Source of the DNA: Microglena sp. YARC
Lineage: Eukaryota; Chlorophyta; Chlorophyceae; Chlamydomonadales; Chlamydomonadaceae
Direction of reading: 5' to 3'
Assembly: GCA_022414725.1 (NCBI GenBank)
Contig: CM039462.1
Location: 2,008,900 to 2,072,899, forward strand
Length of the DNA: 64,000 bases
This document shows positions 8,847 through 19,550 of the stretch, one piece after another (position 1 is the first letter of the stretch; every line of letters starts with the position of its first letter). A program made the translations under genes and the position numbers. The notes beneath the pieces were generated by a model. The model made no database searches, was not told where the DNA came from, and saw only the letters and a list, made by a program, of their open reading frames with translations.

Positions 8847-9464
8847 ATGGCAGCTCGGGAAGATCCCCTTGCCGACATCCTCACATCGGCAATCACCCAC
8901 ACCAAGCGAATGCTTCCAGATTGGTCACCACCAGACCTCGGGCACCCATATGCTACCCTGACGCCGTACAAGAGCGGCTATGCTATGCTCGGCAAGCTTA
9001 AGCCTGGCGCCCAGATCATGGTCAAAGACGCATCCGGTTACAGGCACCATGGCATCTTTGTCGGGCAGCAAGTTCTGGCACCAGGGGATATCGAAGTCCC
9101 GACAGTCGTTGATGTGTGGGGGATTTCGAAGGAGCAGGCCAACGTCTCCTTGCGATCCTACGAAGCCTTCGTTGCCAACGGCTCTATCTTTGCGGAGGCT
9201 TTGTACCCCAAAGGGGCTGCTCTGGATCAGACCCTCTCGGCAAGCCTTGCCCTCGCTCTGGTCAAAGATGCTGAGCAAACCCCATTTGTCTACAACGCCG
9301 CATTCAACAACTGCGAGCACTTTGCAACGATGTGTCGCTGCCTCAGGTGTGCATGGAATTTATCCGATGCAAGGGCATGCCATCTCATAATTGACACACA
9401 GTTTGCTGAACTGAATACATTCCCTGCATCACATCTGCCTCCCCGCGGTTTTGTAGGTATCTGA
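8847..9464 (+). CDS. LRAT-domain (NlpC/P60-like thiol) protein
   Basis: This intact 205-residue ORF has the two sequence signatures of the LRAT fold, a circularly permuted papain-like fold. These are the His box GYRHHGIFVG (H67/H68) and the Cys box FNNCEHFATMC (nucleophile C156, with H158). Known members transfer or cleave acyl chains on phospholipids, or act as proteases or deubiquitinase-like enzymes; the substrate here cannot be read from sequence. No signal peptide is visible; unlike many LRAT acyltransferases there is no obvious C-terminal membrane anchor, so a soluble protein is likely. The ATG at 8847 follows an AT-rich leader, with TATAAATG at 8674. The 3' end is duplicated at 4785-4852. 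A half palindrome (GCCTGCTTGA, 9471-9480) follows the stop by 6 bp. Viral or host origin is open. Confidence 0.75.
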   Translation: MAAREDPLADILTSAITHTKRMLPDWSPPDLGHPYATLTPYKSGYAMLGKLKPGAQIMVKDASGYRHHGIFVGQQVLAPGDIEVPTVVDVWGISKEQANVSLRSYEAFVANGSIFAEALYPKGAALDQTLSASLALALVKDAEQTPFVYNAAFNNCEHFATMCRCLRCAWNLSDARACHLIIDTQFAELNTFPASHLPPRGFVGI

Positions 9465-9578
9465 ATGTTTGCCTGCTTGAGACCACGTGGTCTTCAGGAC
9501 CCCTTTAATCTGAGTGAGTGAGTCAGCAACTCAATTCCACTGCCCGCGATTTCCCTTTCATAAATCCAACAGAGTTGC

Positions 9579-9596
9579 CAACCAGAAGTCTGCTTG
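9579..9596. terminator. Imperfect palindrome (site 10)
   Basis: CAACCAGAAGTCTGCTTG keeps the loop and right arm of the element but has a mismatch in the left arm. It is preceded by a diverged GAGTCAGCAACTCAATTCC module core at 9517. Confidence 0.35.
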
Positions 9597-9657
9597 AGAA
9601 CGCAGGGCCTTCAGGAATCCGTTGAATATGTTGGCGGCACCCCACGTATTCACTGTG

Positions 9658-10101
9658 CGAGTCAGCAACTGAATCCCTCTGCACCGCTACACGGTGCCCG
9701 CGCTCCTCCCTTCAGAAAATCACTAGGGTTGTCAAGCAGAAGTCTGCTTGATACACACCGCTTTCTTTTGAGTACCGGACCACAGTGAATGCGGTTGCGT
9801 AAGACTCAATGCGGCTTTAATCGACGACAAGTGTTTCGTGTGCGCTTCGAAAAAAGAATGTAAACCACGCAAAATCCATACAGATTACAGCCATACAAAC
9901 TCGAATCTCTCTTTGTCGAACTGCGACTCATTCCAAACGCGCTAACAAACCAGAATTCGCCCCCGTACAGACAGTTTTAGGATAGATCCGAATTAGATTT
10001 GTGTTAGATGTACATCGGATTTGTGTTAGATACGCGTCGGTATCACACCGTGCGCGACACCCGATGCGGTGAGATGACATTTTAGAAATTCAGGCCAAAT
10101 T
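9658..10101 (+). repeat. 450-bp intergenic module, copy c
   Basis: This copy begins with GAGTCAGCAACTGAATCC inside the 121-bp module (9631-9751), includes palindrome site 11 (TCAAGCAGAAGTCTGCTTGA, 9732-9751), then GAATGCGGTTGCGTAAGAC and the shared block to CAGGCCAAATTA. A small transposon is inserted exactly at its right edge. Confidence 0.7.
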
Positions 10102-10102
10102 A

Positions 10103-10309
10103 CACGGTGTGATGGAACGGTGCGATAAACGTCCCAGACAAAAACACGGGGTGATAAACACGAGAACGGGGTGATAAACTGGGCCCAGATAGCATTATGT
10201 AATTAATCCAGACATAAACAAAAAAATATGGGTTCTATGGATAAAAATAGAATTACATTAATCCGCGTAATTGTCTGGGACGTTTATCGCACCGTTCCAT
10301 CACACCGTG
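10103..10309. mobile_element. 207-bp non-autonomous DNA transposon with 39-bp perfect inverted ends
   Basis: The ends read CACGGTGTGATGGAACG... and its exact reverse complement; the arms (10103-10141 and 10271-10309) match over 39 bp without a mismatch. They are flanked by a TTA triplet on both sides (10100-10102 and 10310-10312). A CAC... terminus with a 3-bp duplication suits the CACTA group, while TTA duplication also suits PIF/Harbinger. No coding capacity; the interior carries a short repeat (ACGGGGTGATAAAC). Confidence 0.8.
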
Positions 10310-10312
10310 TTA

Positions 10313-10483
10313 AAGTAACAATTGCAGAATCTTTCCCCTAAGCTCAGCCCCTACATTTGGGAGCTTGGATTGGAGGAACGATTCAATTCTATCAATGAAC
10401 AGACCGAATAGGAGTGGGGATAGGGGGTCTCCTTGTTTAACTCCTACAAGGGATGGAAAGGAGGATCCAATGTCCCCATGTAG
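10313..10483 (-). mobile_element. Fragment of non-LTR element A (RT domain)
   Basis: This is essentially identical to 51770-51940 and to 16510-16685. It encodes on the minus strand the RT stretch GVKQGDPLSPLLFGLFIDRI. It stops at CCCATGTAGG, where element B1 begins. Confidence 0.85.
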
Positions 10484-11046
10484 GTTACACCCACGACACT
10501 ATAGACACTATTAAAGGAATCTACACAAACTCTACTACACATATTCTCCTTAACAATACACCTGGCTCCCCCATCCCCATCACTAGGGGCACCATCCAGG
10601 GGGATACTCTCTCCCCCCTACTCTTCATTATCTTTCTAGAACCCCTACACAGATGGCTCCGTTCTGGGGGACGAGGATACAGAGCAGCATCCCTACCCTC
10701 CAAAACAGCAGATGAACACCACACCAGCAGCTTGGGGTATGCTGACGACACTGCTGTCCTAACCGGCAGCTCAGAGGACCTTCGCATCCAATGTGGTAAA
10801 GTTCAAACTTTTAGCATCTGGTCTGGCATTCCTCTTAACGCCACCAAATGTGTGGTCAGTGGCATACTCCACAAATCACACCCCTCTCAACCTACTCACA
10901 ACAACACTCTCAAACAAAGGCTAGATAAAATTCCACTAGGAAACTCCTATGCTACCTACCAGCCGCCTGACCAAGCCTACAAATACTTGGGGGTTCACAT
11001 CTCACTTACCTTAAATTGGAAAAACTCAACTCCACTCTACTATTGA
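10484..11046 (+). pseudogene. Element B1 reverse transcriptase fragment
   Basis: Only the C-terminal half of the RT is present. Visible motifs are the template-grip GTIQGDTLSPLLF (domain 4/B), the catalytic GYADDTAVLTGS (domain 5/C; both aspartates kept) and a YKYLGVHIS thumb-side motif. The N-terminal motif A aspartate is missing because the copy is truncated. A frame change follows at about 11046. The sequence is unlike the RT of element A, so two separate families are present. Confidence 0.8.
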
Positions 11047-13695
11047 AACCATTCACAATAGAGGGCTGAGTATCCTCACCAAAGCTAAAAACAGGGCAAC
11101 CCCCACCCAATGCTTACGAATAATTTCACAATGTGTCAGAGCAGCTATTAAATACCCCATGATAGTAGCTCCCTTCTCACTAACCGACATTCACGTCATT
11201 GACAGAGCAGTATTAAAAACAGTTAAACTCTGTTGCTCCCTTCCCAGATCTTTTCCGACAAGAGCACTCCACCTCCCTAAAACAGAGGCAGGACTAGGGG
11301 TGCCCTCCCTACTCACTGAATACACCCAGATTACTGCAACAGCCCTCACCCAGTCCATGAACGACCAAGGTCACCTGGGAATCCTCACTAGAGCTCTCCT
11401 TAATAAATCAACTTCCACCATGACCACTCTAGATCCTCTCTCTCTATCCCGCAAGCAACTTAAAGTATATGTCTCTAGCCCGCCAGCTGGAAATTATTAA
11501 AAAATCTGACATCACAATTTCTTGGAATGACACAGAACTTCTTGACAAACTTAACATACACTCTCTTCCTCTCCCTCCACAGGCAATCCCTGTATCACTC
11601 ATGACTCCATTCCATGACCTGGCCATCTATTCATACCATGACCTGGTCACCCCCATGGGAACTCACCTTGTCAGCACTACAGATCTCTCTCTTATCACCT
11701 TACACAAAAGTTACTAAACACCACAAACGGTCCCTGAACCGCCTCACCGCTCAACTCTCCTCCCTCCAAACTGTCGCCTCCCCAATACACTCTGACCCAC
11801 TGCCCTCTCTCACACCGACAACTTGCGCCGGTTACGCAATTGCGCAGAACACAACCGATAACGTTAAATCTCCTGCTTCTATTGAACCCTCCACCCACCC
11901 ACCCAGCGTTACCAACCTCACGCCACTGTTACTGACGCAGACTACGAGGCGGATTCCATTGGGACCTGGAAGGAAACCAATGGTGGGCGTGGCCCACGCA
12001 GACCGAAGGCAGTCACGCGCACCAAGCATGGGGCTGCCCCAGCAGTGATGCCACCTGGGGCAGCACGCCACTACTTGTGCAAATCCTGGATCCGTCACTC
12101 CTCCACCTCTAAATTTTACCGTGCATATAGAATAACTCAACTCACACCCTGACAGGATCCGCGAGGCCATGACATCCCCCGACAGCAGCGCACCTGCACC
12201 ACCGGCGCGCCTGCTCCACCTTACCTACGGATCCCAATACAAAGCCCTGCACATCACGAGCTGGCGGGGCAAGCGCTCCTACAACGACGACAAACTAGTC
12301 ACTTCCACTGTTGTCCACGTTCAATGGGCCCCAACCATCATGCACAACGAACATATCAACTCCTACACACACATGGGATACAGCATCCACCACAGCACAT
12401 CTCTTACCTCCACTACCTCCACCATACATTGGAAACCCCAATCTCACAATGCGTCTCACCTTGTTGAACTTTTGGGACAACCAGCATACGACCAATTAAC
12501 CCACACTTTTAAAACTACTTCCCCCATTAACCCACACACCTCAACCCTAGGAAGGACACCACCTTACTAACCTTCAACAACAAGGCCAATGGGCCACCTC
12601 CCCAGGATTTAATGCTGACAACCACAACCTTGTTCACAAACTTCTGAAAATTGACACACACGACAGGCACCCCAGACTGGACATTCAACCACCCTCAGCC
12701 TACATTCTACAAACAGGCATCCTCACCACTTCTGGATGACCAATCCACACACACACACACCAACGTTTCATATCTTTATAACCCCACTGGTCACTGTCTT
12801 GGGCACATTCCCAACGACAGACTAACCTCTCTCAAACAAAACTATGACCACTTCAAAAATCACCACCCCTACCAAATGGAAACCAACTGAACCCAAGGAG
12901 GAACATACCACACTGACTTAGCTGCCCTCTTCACCAGATACAGAGCTGCTCCTGCTGCTACCAACACTCTTTCTCCTTTTCTCTACCAAGCAGCAGCTGC
13001 TCTGGGCATTACTCACCATCGTAACCCACTTCTAACCCCTTAGCTACGACCAAGCCTCACCAGCTTCTCTTCTTACCAGCCCTGCTGATCAGCTCTTTGG
13101 CTCCAACCAAGACCCCTTTCTTACCATCTGGACTGGGCTCACTGGTGGACATTCCTAACTCCACGACACAAGCACACCCAAGCTCTAAGGTGGGCCCTAG
13201 CCAGTGCTGACCATGCTGAAAATACTCTCAGCCCTACCTGCACCCTGATGCTCCTCCCTGACGACCTTGCTGCCCCTTACAAAAACCCTCCTCACCACTC
13301 CTGGATTCACTATATTGACTCCAGACCGCAGTCTGAATTTTATACTACCTCTGAAATTTGGCTTGGCAGCAAATCTCACACTCCACCCTCCACCCACAAA
13401 CTACACCTCATCCTTATATTGCAACCCCCACAGCCAAGATACCTATTTTCCTAAACTCCCAGATTTTATTGACCAATGGACATACTACATGCAAAGCCTC
13501 TCCTCATCCTGGGAGCCCTCTACTATCACTCCACCTCCCACTCTTACCTTCTCTGACATTGTCATTACTTACCCCCGGAACCTCAAATCTCTTGCCAAAA
13601 ATCCTTGGCAAACTCCACTCCACCAACACCCTCCTCCCTCTCTTCTTACCACTACTCACCCTTGTCTTCACCTAGCTACCCCCTCCTCAGGCCTC
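11047..13695 (+). pseudogene. Element B1 linker region of unknown function
   Basis: Broken ORFs over this stretch correspond to longer frames in the B3 copy (47740-48861 and 48744-49376, minus strand), so a real ~700-residue region once lay between RT and RNase H. Motifs seen in both copies include HLTYGSQYKALHITSWRGKRSYNDDK, ALRWALASADHAENTLSPTC, LLPDDLAAPYK and SWIHYIDSRP followed by a WLGSKSHT motif and a KLHLIL...NPHSQDTYFP stretch. The latter part has the feel of an alpha/beta enzyme, perhaps a decayed methyltransferase-like fold, but I cannot show this. Confidence 0.5.
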
Positions 13696-14124
13696 CAGGT
13701 CTACACAGATGGTAGCCTAATAAAAGGTAAACCAGGGCACCCTAGTAAATAGGTGCTGCAGTATATGTCCCGGCTGCAGGACAAAGCTACACCATCAACC
13801 CTGGGGGAATAGGGGCCACCAAAAACTAACAACAGGGCAGAACTGGTAGCCATCCACCAAGCCCTTCTCAACATTGACTACCACAAATCCCTTACACTCC
13901 ATACAGACAGCCTCTGCTCTCTTCAACTTATTAAAAAAATGATTCATGACCCTACCACAACAACCCGTTCCATTCATACTGAACTTCTGCAATCAATTCA
14001 AAAACACCTCATTCAACGCATCCTGCATGGCTCACACACCACTCTTTGTAAAGTCCGTTACCACACAGGTATCCTTGGAAATGACAGGGCAGACATTCTG
14101 GCACGCAAGGCAGCTGAGCACCCT
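13696..14124 (+). pseudogene. Element B1 RNase H domain
   Basis: The four acidic active-site residues of RNase H1 are in order across broken frames: QVYTDGSLIKGKPG (D), NRAELVAIHQALL (E), LHTDSLCSLQLI (D) and LGNDRADILARKAAEH (D). In B3 the first three motifs sit in one frame (47426-47797, minus). RNase H would remove RNA from the cDNA hybrid during reverse transcription. Confidence 0.8.
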
Positions 14125-14289
14125 GCCTCCACCAATTTTACTGACAACACTGGGGAAATCCCCCGCCAACAATGTCTACTGGCCCACAGTTTCAACCTCC
14201 TCGCACACCCATGGGAGATATTCCCCCACGCATCCTAGCACCTAACCTTACACAAGGTATCACCTCTAACCTGCCCACTAGCTGCCACC

Positions 14290-15130
14290 TTGGCCAACAC
14301 CCTCTTAAAGGGATTTATGCAACCACCTGGGCTGATAACACTCCCCACCAAACTTCCTCATGCAAGTAACAAATTTTGGACCTCAACCCTTATCCAACAT
14401 AAAACTAAATTCCACATCCTTAAAGCCCGCTGGGGTAGACTGTGGAACCGTAAACTTGCATTCCGCTGGAAACTCCCTTATATTATAAGCACTCACCCAC
14501 CCACGAACTCCCTATGCCCCATTTGCCACACCTGTGAGGACGGAGCGGGCCACATCCTGGCGGGCTGCACACACCGGACTTTCAAGGGGCTCTATATCAA
14601 GAGACATGACGCCGCAGTGCGACTCATCCACAAGGCCATTTGCACCGGAGCCCTGGGATCCCGCAGAATGATCATGGACGCTGGCAAGGAAGAGGACCTC
14701 CCCAGGGGGGTCCTGGGCAAAACGTCTCCCTGACTGGTTACGCCCCTCCACTATTACTGTAGCGGACTGGAAGAGAATGAGACCTGATCTTGCCGTCCTA
14801 CCTGACATAGACTCTCCTACCTGTATGTCTGATAAAGAACTCTGGGTTCTTGAGCTTGGATACTGCTCTGATACCAACCATGCTACTGAGTTTATCACTA
14901 AACACGCCAGCATGTTGAATTAGTAAATGGCCTTAGATCGGCTGGATACCTCGTTCACTATGAAGTTATCACCGTTGGAACAACTGGTACTATTCCAACC
15001 TCTTTTTTGACTTCTATGACCACTCTTGGACTTCAGAGATCATGTGCCCTCAAACTGGCGGACACAGTCCACTCCCACACCATCACTAGCTTTCAGAGTA
15101 TTTTACAGTGCAGACGTTTTATGGAAGCAC
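14290..15130 (+). pseudogene. Element B1 zinc motif and C-terminal domain, possible nuclease
   Basis: A 147-residue frame (14290-14733) carries KARWGRLWNRKLAFRW and a Cys/His motif CPICHTCEDGAGHILAGC typical of the zinc knuckle that follows RT in many non-LTR elements. After a frame change comes SDKELWVLELGYCSDTNHAT, then QHVELVNGLRSAGY and VGTTGTIPTSF...LGL; the same domain is open on the minus strand at 16965-17297. The pattern (acidic residue in a strand, later Lys/Gln-His helix, hydrophobic strand) resembles a PD-(D/E)XK-type nuclease, which some non-LTR elements carry at the C-terminus, but this is inference. Confidence 0.5.
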
Positions 15131-15433
15131 ACCCCGGGTCGATACCCGGGGACTAGCACACAGACCGTCCCCCCTCTCAGGTTTTGTCTTGCCAACTGCA
15201 TTGTGTCGGTGCTTCCCAACCGGGGTGAAAACCCCCCGTATCAAGCTGCACTGGCATGATGTGGCTACGGTGCCTGCCGGTCAGGCATCGGTGGTAATTC
15301 TTTTTACTGAGATGGCCCTACGGTGACTATAGCTAGCTCCGGCTTACGCTATGGTGTCCTTAACTTCACGTCCTGTGAGTAACGGTTCTACACGGATGTA
15401 ACAATTTCAATTTCAATTTCAATTTCAATTTCC

Positions 15434-16700
15434 TCAGGTTTTTGGAACCCACACATTTGACAGTGTCTCATTGAACGAGGGATGTGTGCTCTATCCACCA
15501 CCCTCATTCTTTCTGTGTTCAGCCAATGGGAACCCATTCTAAACTGTGCTATAGAACGAATCTGATCCTGCTTATGTAAGGCAGATGTAAAGGGAATCAA
15601 GCCATTCTCATCATTGCTGTTGGCTGCGAACCATTTCTGGTACCGGAGGCGTTTAAAGCCAACCCTTCTCTCATCAGGGATGTCTCTGACTACATTGGTG
15701 TCACTTGGGTACTTAGACCTCCATGACTCAAAAACTTCGGACATAATACCTTCGACATTGACAGCCTCCAAAATGTTGAGGTTTTTACTGGATCCTAGCT
15801 TGTGGAGAGCACAACGTAAGTCATGAACCCAGCCAGTGTTGGAATCAAAAGATTCCTCAAGAGCCATTATAATGAGATCCTCAGGTTCTTTATCTATGGT
15901 CTTGTTCCAGAAGCGCAAAGCTTGTTTAAGCCAAGCAAAACACAACGGGGTTCTACCCAGCTTTTCCATGATAATATTAGATGTAGTAGATTGGCAAACA
16001 CCCAACATTTGTTTAAGTATACCTCTATGCCATTTCTCACAAGCATGGTCATTTGAGATAAGTGTGTTGTTCAGAATAGAAGGAGCCCACACCTCACAGC
16101 CAAAATTCAGGAATAGGTTGTACAAGAGAATCAAACAGGTGGGTGAGAATATCAATATTGTATATCTCCATAGTATGGCATCGCCTACGGAGCATGTGGT
16201 GAGCCTTTTGGGCCTTAGCGAGCATCCTAGAAAAAGCAGCTTTTGCACGATTGCTTGAGTCACCATCCACAAAGAGGGATCCCAGGTAGATAAAAGATAA
16301 CTTTGTAGAAAAGCTGTGCTCCATCATAGACAAATTTGTAATCAGAATCCATACGGGCCTCATCACAGAATTGCTTGTTGAAAACGACAATCTCAGTTTT
16401 CTTTATATTCACAGCCATCTTAGTAGCTTCGCAGAAATCTCTCAGGCAGTCAAGCATCGCTTGCATATCTGCCGGGGATTCTGCCATTATAGCTATGTCA
16501 TCAGCATAAAGTAACTATTGCAGAATCTTTCCCCTAAGCTCAGCCCCTACATTTGGGAGCTTGGATTGGAGGAACGATTCAATTCTATCAATGAACAGAC
16601 CGAATAGGAGTGGGGATAGGGGGTCTCCTTGTTTAACTCCTACAAGGGATGGAAAGGAGGATCCAATGTCCCCATGTAGGCGAACTTGGAAAACGGCATT
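15434..16700 (-). mobile_element. Non-LTR element A, 3' part (copy A1)
   Basis: Reading the minus strand from 16700 to 15434 gives the end of the RT (…YADD region, YLGSLF, then a C-terminal domain with GCEVWAPSILNN and RYQKWF) and a terminal Cys/His motif HCQMCGFQKPEE. It is broken by single-A insertions at about 16112 and 16312 relative to copy A2. The ORF 15388-16272 runs straight into the neighbouring tail and ends with an EIEIEIEI run, which is not part of the protein. 15519-16700 duplicates 50783-51960. Confidence 0.85.
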
Positions 16701-17876
16701 GAAATTGAAATTGAAATTGTTACATCCGTGTAGAACCGTTACTCACAGGACGTGAAGTTAAGGACACCATAGCGTAAGCCAGAGCTAGCTATAGTCACCG
16801 TAGGACCATCTCAGTAAAAAGAATTACCACCGATGCCTGAACGACAGGCATCGTAGCCCCATCATGCCAGTGCAGCTTAATACGGGGGGTTTTCACCCCG
16901 GTTGGGAAGCACCGGCACAATACAGCCGGCAAGACAAAACCTGAGAGGGGGGACGGTCTGTGTGCTAGTCCCCGGGTATCGACCCGGGGTGGATTTCCAT
17001 AAAACGTCTGCACTGTAAAATACTCTGGAAACTAGTAATGGTGCGAGAATGGATTGTGTCCGCCAGTTTGAGGGCACAGGATCTCTGGAGTCCAAGAGTG
17101 GTCATAGAAGTCAAAAAAGAGGTAGGAATAGTACCAGTTGTACCAACGGTGATAACTTCATAGTGAACAAGGTATCCAGCCGATCGAAGGCCATTTACTA
17201 ATTCAACATGTTGGGCATGTTTAGTAATAAACTTAGTAGCATGATTGGTATCAGAGCAGTATCCAAGCTCAAGAACCCAGAGTTCTTTATCAGACATACA
17301 GGTAGGAGAGTCTATGTCGGGTAGGACGGCAAGAATCAGGTCTCATTCTCCTCCAGTCCGCTACAGTAATAGTGGAGGGCGTAGCCAGTCAGGGAGACGT
17401 TTGCCCAGGACCCCCCTGGGTAGGTCCTCTTCCTTGCCAGCGTCCATGATCATTCTGCGAGATCCTAGGCTCCTGTGCAGATGGCTTGTGGATGAGTCGC
17501 GACTGCGGCGTCATGTCTCTTGATGTAGAGCCCCTTGAAAGTCCGGTGTGTGCAGCCTGCCAGGATGTGGCCCGCTCCGTCCTCACAGGTGTGGCAGATG
17601 GGGCATAGGGAGTTCGTGGGTGGGTGAGTGCTGTAATATAAGGAAGTTTCCAGCGGAATGCAAGTTTACGGTTCCACAGTCTACCCCAGCGGGCTTTAAG
17701 GATGTGGAATTTAGTTTTATGCTGGATAAGGGTTGAGGTCCAAAATTTGTTACTGGCTTGAGGAAGTTGGTGGGGGGTGTTTTCAGCCCAGGTGGTTGCA
17801 TAAATCCCTTTAAGAGGGTGTTGACCAAGGTGGCAGCTAGTGGGTAGGTTAGAGGTGATACCTTGTGTAAGGTTAG
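16701..17876 (-). mobile_element. Element B, 3' part of the minus-strand copy (B2)
   Basis: The 3' tail (GAAATT on the plus strand, 16701-16722) and TTACATCCGTGTAGAACCG are the reverse complement of the B1 end. The copy covers the zinc motif and the C-terminal domain; an open frame at 16965-17297 keeps SDKELWVLELGYCSDTNHAT and its following conserved motifs intact. It ends at AAGGTTAG (17869-17876), where the 29-kb transposon begins, and continues at 47213. Together B2 and B3 were one insertion. Confidence 0.9.
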
Positions 17877-18228
17877 CAGGGCTGTCCAAACGGACCCCAG
17901 GAGTTGCTTTCGTAGGTTGCGTCCTGGGACGCAGTAAAGTTTGAACGTTGCGTCCCAAAAAATCCTCTTTCCCCCTCCCACAGCAACAGCAGCTTGATGC
18001 GTCCCACTGCGTCCCACTGCGTCTCAATTTTTCTCCATGCTTGATGCGTCCCACTGCGTCCCATTCCATCTCATTGAGTATTTTACATAATATTTCTGGA
18101 CAGTGTGCAGTGGCTGCAACAATAGTGGCGGCGGCAGCAGCAGCAGCAGCAGCAGCGGGCTTGGCAACAAAAAAATCATCCAGCCTTCGCTGCTTGGTCG
18201 GAGCATTGGGCGTGCCGCGAGATTGCAT
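17877..18228 (-). CDS. N-terminal exon-like ORF with PCNA-binding (PIP) box
   Basis: From the ATG at 18228 the frame reads MQSRGTPNAPTKQRRLDDFF, then a run of ten alanines and a short helix (CPEILCKILNEMEW). Residues 13-20 (QRRLDDFF) match the PIP box pattern Q-x-x-h-x-x-a-a that binds the sliding clamp PCNA, as in FEN1. Short Lys-rich N-termini ending in a LDxFF/Y motif are also common at the start of hAT transposases, so this may be the first exon of the element's own gene. It points towards the near left end of the transposon and stays open through it into element B (to 17389), forming a chimeric 295-codon frame. Whether it is expressed is unknown. Confidence 0.35.
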
Positions 18229-18499
18229 TTTGACGGTTCGAATATGTTTGGAGGTCGACCAGAATAAATCGATCACATCAAAAAATTATAGGCTTTAGAC
18301 TAGGGTGCTGTTTGAACCCCGCTCATCCACTCAGGGCCTGGGGGCATGTAGGGGATTTTTAGGTTCGAGTCCATTCAAATTATGTGGGCTGAGAGCAATA
18401 GGTCGTTCGATAAGCTACCCCAAATTTAGTAGTGAGGTATTATGACATTCTAACCTACAAATTTAGTAGTTTATGAAATCGCAGGACGTTTGGTGGCAA

Positions 18500-19550
18500 G
18501 CAGGCGCTCGATCAGCGACCATCTAACTACTGAATTTAGGGGTTAGGACACCTTCACCCACAAGACACCCACTAATTTAGGGGGTAGTGGACCTCCACTC
18601 AACACCACCCACTAATTAGGGGGTAGTTACCCCCCACAGCAACCAACAACTAATTTAGTGGGTAGTGACCCCCCACCTACACCACCCACTAATTCAGGGG
18701 GTAGTTAACCCCCACCAACAACCAACAACTAATTTAGGGGGTAGTGACCCCCCACCAACAACCACCCACTAATTTAGGGGGTAGTTACCCCCCACCAGCA
18801 AGCAACTACTAAATTTGGGGGTAGTGACCCCTCACCAGCAAGCACCCACTAATTTAGGGGGTAGTTACCCATTCCACCAGCAAGCACAACCCTCAACCAA
18901 CTAATTTAGGGGGTAGTAACCCTTCACACAAGCACCCACTAATTTAGGGGTAGTGACCCCTCACCAGCAACACCCACTAATTTAGCGGGGTAGTTACCCC
19001 CCACCAGCAAGCTCCCACTAATTTAGTGGGTAGTGACCCTCCACCAGCAACCACCCACTAATTTAGGGTGTAGTTACCCACCACCAGCAACCACCCACTA
19101 ATTTAGGGGGCAGTGCCCCTCACCAGCCATCACCCACTAATTTAAGGGGTAGTTACCCACCACCAGCAACCACCCACTAATTTAGGGGTAGTTACCCACC
19201 ACCAGCAACCACCCACTAATTTAGGGGGCAGTGACCCCTCACCAGCAAGCACCACTAATTTAGGGGTAGTTACCCCCACCAGCAAGCACCCACTAATTTT
19301 AGAGGTAGGACCCCTCACAGCAAGCAACCACCACTTAATTTAAGGGTAGTTACCACCCACCAGCAACCACCCTCTAATTTAGAGGGTAGTACCTCCCACA
19401 GCAACCAACAACTAATTTAGTGGGAAGTTACCCTCCACCAAGGCAACCACCCACTAATTTAGTGGGTAGTTACCCCCCACCAGCATCACCTATTAATTTA
19501 GGGGTAGTGATCCCCCACCAGCCTAAGGACCCCTAATTTAGGGAAGTAGA
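18500..19550 (+). repeat. 40-bp minisatellite array, C-rich orientation
   Basis: Units read CACCCACTAATTTAGGGGGT followed by AGTTACCCCCCACCAGCAAG; about 26 copies. Each holds a GGGGTA..TACCCC dyad. Unit-to-unit indels in G/C runs are frequent and probably partly sequencing errors. Confidence 0.85.

Larger units (their letters stand above)
10484..15433 (+). mobile_element. Non-LTR retrotransposon B, copy B1, 5'-truncated and decayed
   Basis: The element starts inside a reverse transcriptase domain and runs to a 3' tail of four AATTTC units (15409-15433) after CTACACGGATGTAAC. Coding order is RT, a ~2-kb linker region, RNase H, zinc motif, a conserved C-terminal domain. At least eight frame changes and stops break the polyprotein. 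A better copy lies at 47213-50782 and its 3' part at 16701-17876. The upstream boundary joins an A fragment without a visible short target duplication. Confidence 0.85.

Noticed and set aside
15388..15433. EIEIEIEI tail as part of the element A protein
   Set aside because: It is the translated GAAATT tail of the adjacent element B.
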